From the NCBI GenBank assembly GCA_023630585.1, contig CM042558.1:9024800-9088799 (forward strand): 64,000 nucleotides of DNA, read 5' to 3'. This stretch comes from Cranoglanis bouderius (taxonomy: Eukaryota; Chordata; Actinopteri; Siluriformes; Cranoglanididae). Shown here piece after piece: positions 61,238 through 64,000 of the stretch (position 1 is the first letter of the stretch; the number at the start of each line of letters is the position of its first letter). Made by a program: the position numbers and the translations under genes. The notes beneath the pieces are model-generated. The model was not told the DNA's origin. It saw nothing but the letters and a program-made list of their open reading frames with translations, and did not search any database.

Positions 61238-62807
61238 CACTTACTAATGCTGTTTTTTTCTCTATTTATAATGAGAGCTTGCCTGTACTCCTTCTGAGAG
61301 TCTTGGCCTATTTTCCAACTTTGCTTGACAGGGATTTATTCAGGTTTTTGAAAATGTTCTAGTGGTCTGGGGCTGTGTGTGTCTTGTAAGTGTTATACAG
61401 CTTGCACCTGATGGACATCTTATCTCCTCTCTTATTCCTCTTCCTCTTATTTCTTATATCTCATTAAAATAGCAATTGGTCTTATTAACAAGGGGAACTG
61501 AATTCATTTCCTTTGTCTTGAGACCTTTCTGAATGTTCACAGCCTGGTGATGTGTTTCTGGACATCTAGTTCCAGCTGATTCTCTCTGTAATCCTATTTG
61601 TATATTAATTTTCACAAGGAAATTGGTTGGTGAGGAGGAACAATTTCTCCTTCATTATAACTGTGGAATCTTGAGCGCAGTTCACTGATTATTTTGCTCA
61701 ATAACTGCACAGTGTTGTTTCAATCTGCCTTTTCATTGCAGGTTGAACAATCTTTGTCTGTCTTTGTGCGTGTGTGTGTGTGTGTAGATTAAGGTGGATG
61801 TGGAATCTACAGAGCTAGCTCTTGCCTTCCAGCTCAGTAATGGCTCTGAGGGTGAAGTGAAGGTTCAGCCTCGGCAGCAGCCCGTCTTCGCCTTCCTGCC
61901 CCTGCGAAGCTTCGGGTTCCGCTTCATCGTCCAAGGTCTGACATCGCTCCCGTATTCCTTCACTTGGATTATATCGACTGCTGTTCACTGTAGTGTTGAA
62001 ATAATGAAGTTGAAATAAGGCTACTTGTTATTTTGGATCAACATTTGGAGAAACGTTGCCATCGTTCTCCCAAGTGGTGCAGCAGATAAGTGTTCACCCT
62101 ATAGTCCAGCGATCATGAGTTCGAATCCTGATGATGCCACAGGTGTCCAAGACAGCAAAATTGGCCGTGCACTCTCGGTGGCAAAAGCCATGAGCTCATG
62201 TATGCAGAAGAGGGCAGATAGTGTGTTACACTGCCCTGTGATGCAGCATTTCAAAAAGATGAGGCATGTGATGGTCTTCACCATCCCTGGTTGTTAGCTG
62301 CTGTGTGATAGGGGAGAGCAAGCTGATTGGTGGGAATCGGCCAAAAGCAAAATTAGGGAGAAAATTGGTGGGAGAATGTTTTGAGGCATTTTGCACTCTA
62401 TCCTCTACTGGGAAAATTCATGGTGTATTTTTGTGGCCTGAAAATGTGAGTACCATAAAGAAATACAATCTGAATAAGACTAAAGTGGTGTGGCACGTGT
62501 TAAATACAGCTGCATCTAAAGAATTATGGGTTGACATACAGGGTATTGATTATTTTTATCAGTTTATTTCTCACTAATTGGATGGCAGTAATGGGCCATT
62601 CGTATACAGACAGGAATGTAAATGAGAAAAAAGTCAATAGTGTCAATGTGTTATATGAGAAAAAAGATGTGCTTCTTTTCCCGGGTCTCTGCAGGAGATT
62701 TTGACATTCCTTCTTCTAGAGAGGATATTGATAGAGACAGTTCCTGGAATCAGTGGCTCCGGTCTGAAATCCCACAACTCTTCTTGCAAGCCATGGATGT
62801 TTTCAGT
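41000..62807 (+). CDS. Large LOTUS (OST-HTH) plus sacsin/NO VEIN-type ATPase protein, partial at 3' side
   Basis: Exons: 41000-41272 (ATG at 41008), 41631-42167, 42456-42895, 42976-43104, 44144-44341, 44481-44621, 44708-44968, 46179-46362, 46494-46660, 48007-48135, 49260-49435, 50184-50347, 51318-51542, 53226-53332, 53746-53937, 54241-54358, 54446-54668, 56199-56346, 56542-56719, 60324-60501, 60829-60955, 61047-61166, 61788-61935 and 62695-62807. Phases agree at all 23 joins, giving 1556 codons without a stop. Residues about 1-70 and 89-159 are two similar LOTUS/OST-HTH-like modules (HPEGI-L-LAVFY--RY-RNLVVS--GF). A third, weaker one is at about 196-243. Then come helical sequence, an acidic tract (exon 54446) and a GHKL ATPase (ELIQNADDN and GYIGQKGIGFKSVF). 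Relatives by motif are sacsin and plant NO VEIN. Function in fish is unknown. The C-terminus lies outside the window. Confidence 0.8.
41008..42167 (+). other. Tandem LOTUS/OST-HTH-like modules
   Basis: Exon 1 encodes VIQLIEGHPEGIVLSRLAVF and then YNQKYRHNLVVSDAGFSNI. The next exon encodes VVELIQEHPEGIPLKNLAVF and YSFRYKRNLVVSNLGFDSV. Each ends with NG(T/S)(V/I)FH(R/K)(K/R)H. The start helix, loop, recognition helix and final beta hairpin fit the LOTUS (OST-HTH) fold, which in Oskar and the TDRD5/TDRD7/MARF1 proteins binds Vasa-type helicases or RNA. The assignment is by pattern, not by profile search. Confidence 0.6.
41451..41535. repeat. (TA)n microsatellite
   Basis: Pure TA tract in intron 1 of the LOTUS-ATPase gene, about 95 bp before the next acceptor. 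Confidence 0.95.
42456..42895 (+). other. Linker exon with Ser/Pro-rich and basic segments
   Basis: This exon encodes a Ser/Thr/Pro-rich region (LSTPTASPQRAPVTH, TDTPPPADSSL), then a charged helical part (AAEALEVANEKKATVDRRKI) and an ILAEDTIRDIAIDGEHVTMEK end. No catalytic motif is visible. It may be a flexible linker between the LOTUS modules and the helical middle. Confidence 0.5.
43105..44143 (+). other. Intron of LOTUS-ATPase gene
   Basis: About 1 kb of AT-rich sequence. No element or coding signal is recognised. Confidence 0.6.
45630..46087. mobile_element. MITE with 'gtattca..cccc' inverted ends
   Basis: The left end 'tagtgtgttgcataagtatt' and the right end 'gggggtgaatacttacaata' are imperfect inverted termini. 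'cattttgtagtgtcgcaaag' lies inside. It has no coding capacity and sits in the intron before the exon at 46179. One end of the same family is at about 6759. Confidence 0.6.
46687..47928 (+). mobile_element. Decayed Tc1-like transposon (1242 bp) beside a splice donor
   Basis: It is flanked by TA (46685-46686 and 47929-47930). The termini 'cagtggtgcttgaaaatttg' and 'cttttaagcaccactg' are inverted. The plus-strand transposase is broken: a DNA-binding part (RSGRPTKITPRARRVIV), then VLWTDETKI followed by a stop, VKHGAGSIMVWACFAA, a stop just before QDNDPKHTS, and WPSQSPDLSPTEMLW. The left end lies only 26 bp after the donor of the exon ending at 46660. Confidence 0.9.
48255..48556 (-). mobile_element. 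tRNA-derived SINE, antisense
   Basis: On the minus strand the head has 'tagctcggtggttaag' (A box) and 'gagttcaaatccc' (B box). The body has 'cttgagcaatgcccttaacc' and 'ccactgctccgggtgtg'. It lies in the intron after the exon ending 48135. Confidence 0.8.
48728..48800 (+). repeat. 3' end of a dispersed fish repeat ('gctgctttgtgacaatg')
   Basis: 'taaagctgctttgtgacaat' followed by 'gtgctatataaataaaattg' and tandem AATTG units is a common teleost repeat tail. Confidence 0.55.
49443..49515. repeat. Compound (CT)n-(CA)n microsatellite
   Basis: It starts 8 bp after the donor of the exon ending 49435. A long pyrimidine tract this close to a donor could affect splicing. Confidence 0.9.
50756..51160. 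mobile_element. Tc1-like terminus fragment ('cagtggggtccaaaagtctg')
   Basis: After TA at 50754-50755 the sequence 'cagtggggtccaaaagtctg' has the form of a Tc1/mariner end. No matching right end or transposase frame was found, so it is a remnant. Confidence 0.45.
52028..52972 (-). mobile_element. Decayed Tc1/mariner-like transposon (945 bp)
   Basis: It is flanked by TA (52026-52027 and 52973-52974). The termini 'cactcactgagcactttatt' and 'aataaagtgctcagtgagtg' are inverted. The broken minus-strand transposase has an N-terminal part (DFDCGMIVGARRAGLSISIT), a middle with GGGGVMVWGMFSWHTLGP, and a C-terminal part with WPSQSLDLNPTEHLWDVVE. The second catalytic Asp region is lost. It lies in the intron before the exon at 53226. 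Confidence 0.85.
54446..54668 (+). other. Acidic tract exon of the LOTUS-ATPase gene
   Basis: It encodes a strongly acidic, low-complexity stretch (DDAEDDADDEDLFEL, KEEDEEAEGVEEPPEG). It ends QQRAIVEDIR, leading into the ATPase domain. It is probably disordered. Confidence 0.75.
55219..55715. mobile_element. TA-flanked MITE (497 bp), 'cactatatggccaaaag' ends
   Basis: It is flanked by TA (55217-55218 and 55716-55717). 'cactatatggccaaaagttt' and 'aaatgtttggccatatagtg' are inverted termini. No intact transposase frame is present. It is intronic in the LOTUS-ATPase gene. Confidence 0.8.
57042..58636 (+). mobile_element. Tc1-like transposon (1595 bp), nearly complete but broken
   Basis: It is flanked by TA (57040-57041 and 58637-58638). 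The termini 'cagtcatgtgaaaaaaagaa' and 'ttttcacatgactg' are inverted. The transposase starts at ATG 57441 (MPRSKEFCKAFRKKVVDAYE), shifts frame near 57590 (TGRPSKFSPRADRLMQ), shifts again, then reads MLWTDESKIELFG, FQQDNAPKHTSKS and WPSQSPDLNPI, followed by a stop where Glu is expected. All domains remain but are separated by a few lesions. Confidence 0.9.
58637..59514 (+). other. Intron of LOTUS-ATPase gene, nothing recognised
   Basis: AT-rich, with a stretch at about 58900-59060 of higher GC and 'gtgacgtcaaaggccacgca' containing CRE-like TGACGTCA (about 58981-58988). No exon is supported here, because the lid motif joins directly from 56719 to 60324. Confidence 0.45.
59515..59860. mobile_element. 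TA-flanked MITE (346 bp), uninterrupted copy of the 37148 family
   Basis: It is flanked by TA (59513-59514 and 59861-59862). 'cagggtgtccccgaagtctc' and 'gtagacttttgggacaaact' are inverted termini. The interior 'tttggcaacagtgtcatgtg' matches 37281 onward. Confidence 0.75.
61172..61230. repeat. (CA)n microsatellite
   Basis: CA tract starting a few bases after the donor of the exon ending 61166. Confidence 0.95.
62066..62370 (+). mobile_element. tRNA-derived SINE
   Basis: The head 'tcccaagtggtgcagcagat' (A-box region) and 'gagttcgaatcctgatg' (B box) is followed by 'gcactctcggtggcaaaag' and 'gattggtgggaatcggcc'. It differs from the SINEs at 9500 and 48255. It lies in the intron before the exon at 62695. 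Confidence 0.75.
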
Positions 62808-62862
62808 GTAAGCACAGAGTGGCATAGAATGAGATTATGGACTGTAATGTATACCATATGCT

Positions 62863-62865
<3 letters not shown>

Positions 62866-62907
<42 letters not shown>
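62866..62907. repeat. (CA)n microsatellite
   Basis: CA tract in the last intron seen in this window. Confidence 0.95.
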
Positions 62908-62911
<4 letters not shown>

Positions 62912-62924
62912 TATATATATAGCT

Positions 62925-63365
62925 GACAAATTAAAGGAAAACTGGTGGTTCTGTTATGCCTGTGGGGGCGTATATTTAGTCGGCATGGTTTGCATCCACT
63001 TGTCCCCTTAGAGTGAAGGGTCACTGCAAATCAATAAGTTCTTCTTATTGACTGATCACCTTTATCCTATGAAACATTTCTATAACAGCGACATTGTCAC
63101 CATCCAAATGGCACAAGGGCTCACTGAGTAGTTTAACAAGGATGTAAATGATGTAAATCATACGCTATGGCTTTCACAGTCATCATATTTCAATCCATTT
63201 GAACACCTATGGGAGATTTTAGACCGCGCTCCCCGCCATCATCTTCAAAACACTAATTAAGGGAGTATCATTTTGAAAGAATGGTGTTCATCCATCCAGT
63301 ACAGCACCAGAGACTTTACCAAGGCACAATGAAGTTGTTCTGGTAGTTGGCTCAACACCTTACTA
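62925..63365 (+). mobile_element. Tc1/mariner-like relic (C-terminal transposase)
   Basis: Around 63190-63230 the plus strand reads FNPFEHLWEILDRAPRH, the (N/D)P-E-LW catalytic Glu region of Tc1-like transposases. The upstream DDE parts and the ends are decayed. Confidence 0.5.
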
Positions 63366-64000
63366 ACATGTTTTATTTTTAATTTGTCACCCATCTTTGT
63401 ATGTCACATTCACACATTCATTCAAATCTATTTCACGGAATGAGTCATTTTATTTCATGGTAACGATATATATCACGTAAAAAAATAGTCATTCTGGTCA
63501 ATCAACTGTAAATCAATTGTATGCTTTGACATGCTTCATTTTAAGATGATAAAGATGACACAGTTTGCAAATAGCATTTTTCTGCTCTTTGTCAGATTTT
63601 GTAAACCCGAACCACGTCCATACCACTGATGTCGCGCCTCTTTAAATAACAAGTTCCTCCTCCTGCTCAGGATTGGTTTGTGGGACTTCTTCACCAGCGT
63701 GCTTATCTTTCTCCATGTTTTTCCAATCACAACTACTCTTATGTACAGTTTCTCGATCGTTCTCACGTGCAGGAGCACTACGCACAAAGTTAACCACGCC
63801 CACTTATTTACATTTCGCGGTATACACAGAATAGAAAAATCCGTAATAATAGACATTTTATTCCGCGGTAACGGTATATACCATCATACCGCCCAGCCCT
63901 ATGTCACGTCATTTTAAATTTGCATATGGCTTGTAAATGTTTCCTTAGATTTATATGATTAATGCACAACTCTTTCAAAAACATTACAGAGTCACCCCGA
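63366..64000. other. Right edge, intronic, nothing recognised
   Basis: No exon of the LOTUS-ATPase gene is visible after 62807. The gene is expected to continue outside the window. The short ORFs here are not convincing. Confidence 0.5.

Larger units (their letters stand above)
56199..62807 (+). other. GHKL (HSP90-like) ATPase domain, sacsin/NO VEIN type
   Basis: Six or more exons form the domain. The first two carry FVLELIQNADDN (N box: Glu as likely general base, Asn for Mg). The second continues with ITILNNECGFEEKNMRAICD (DXGXG-like region) and DVGKSTK. The 60324 exon completes GYIGQKGIGFKSVF (glycine lid, split by an intron) followed by KVTDCPEIHS. Later exons (TKIFLPLRS, FLHRLRSISIYS, FAFLPLRSFGFRFIVQGDFD) match the downstream part of sacsin-type nucleotide-binding regions. 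The key residues appear present, so ATP binding is expected. Confidence 0.75.

Overview
The window is nuclear DNA from a vertebrate, almost certainly a teleost fish. It has spliced genes with GT/AG introns, many Tc1/mariner-type transposons in different states of decay, tRNA-derived SINEs, long CA, TA and CT microsatellites, and a cytosolic sulfotransferase of the kind known from fish. An ostariophysan such as a catfish is plausible from the repeats, but I cannot fix the species. No bacterial genes, operons, CRISPR arrays, free-standing tRNA genes or rRNA genes were seen.

All three protein-coding genes lie on the + strand. (1) 1162-14574 is the 3' part of a RADIL-like Ras-associating/dilute gene: ten exons covering the DIL domain and the C-terminal PDZ domain through the stop codon. 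The 5' exons lie left of the window. (2) 21256-26567 is a complete six-exon cytosolic sulfotransferase (SULT2-like, 287 residues). Part of it, exon 2 with its flanking introns and half of an intronic Tc1 element, is duplicated at about 30377-31946. (3) About 41000-62807 and beyond is a large gene. Its 24 recognisable exons join in one open frame of 1556 codons. The product begins with two near-identical LOTUS/OST-HTH-like modules and a third weaker one, continues through a helical middle and an acidic tract, and enters a GHKL/HSP90-type ATPase domain resembling sacsin and plant NO VEIN proteins. The gene runs off the right edge.

The spaces between and inside the genes are filled by mobile DNA. 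14575-21255 holds several decayed Tc1 copies. 26568-40999 is gene-poor and holds a probable solo LTR with an internal 46-bp minisatellite, two arrays of a shared AT-rich motif, the partial sulfotransferase copy, a foldback element with a Tc1 inside it, a small hAT-like MITE, and a three-level nest (hAT-like ends, then a TA-flanked MITE, then a Tc1 with an intact 321-residue transposase). The introns of the third gene carry four more sizeable Tc1/mariner copies, MITEs and SINEs.

The three genes have no evident shared pathway: RADIL acts in Rap/Ras-dependent adhesion, the sulfotransferase in phase II conjugation, and the LOTUS-ATPase protein is of unknown role. The last is the best candidate for something undescribed.
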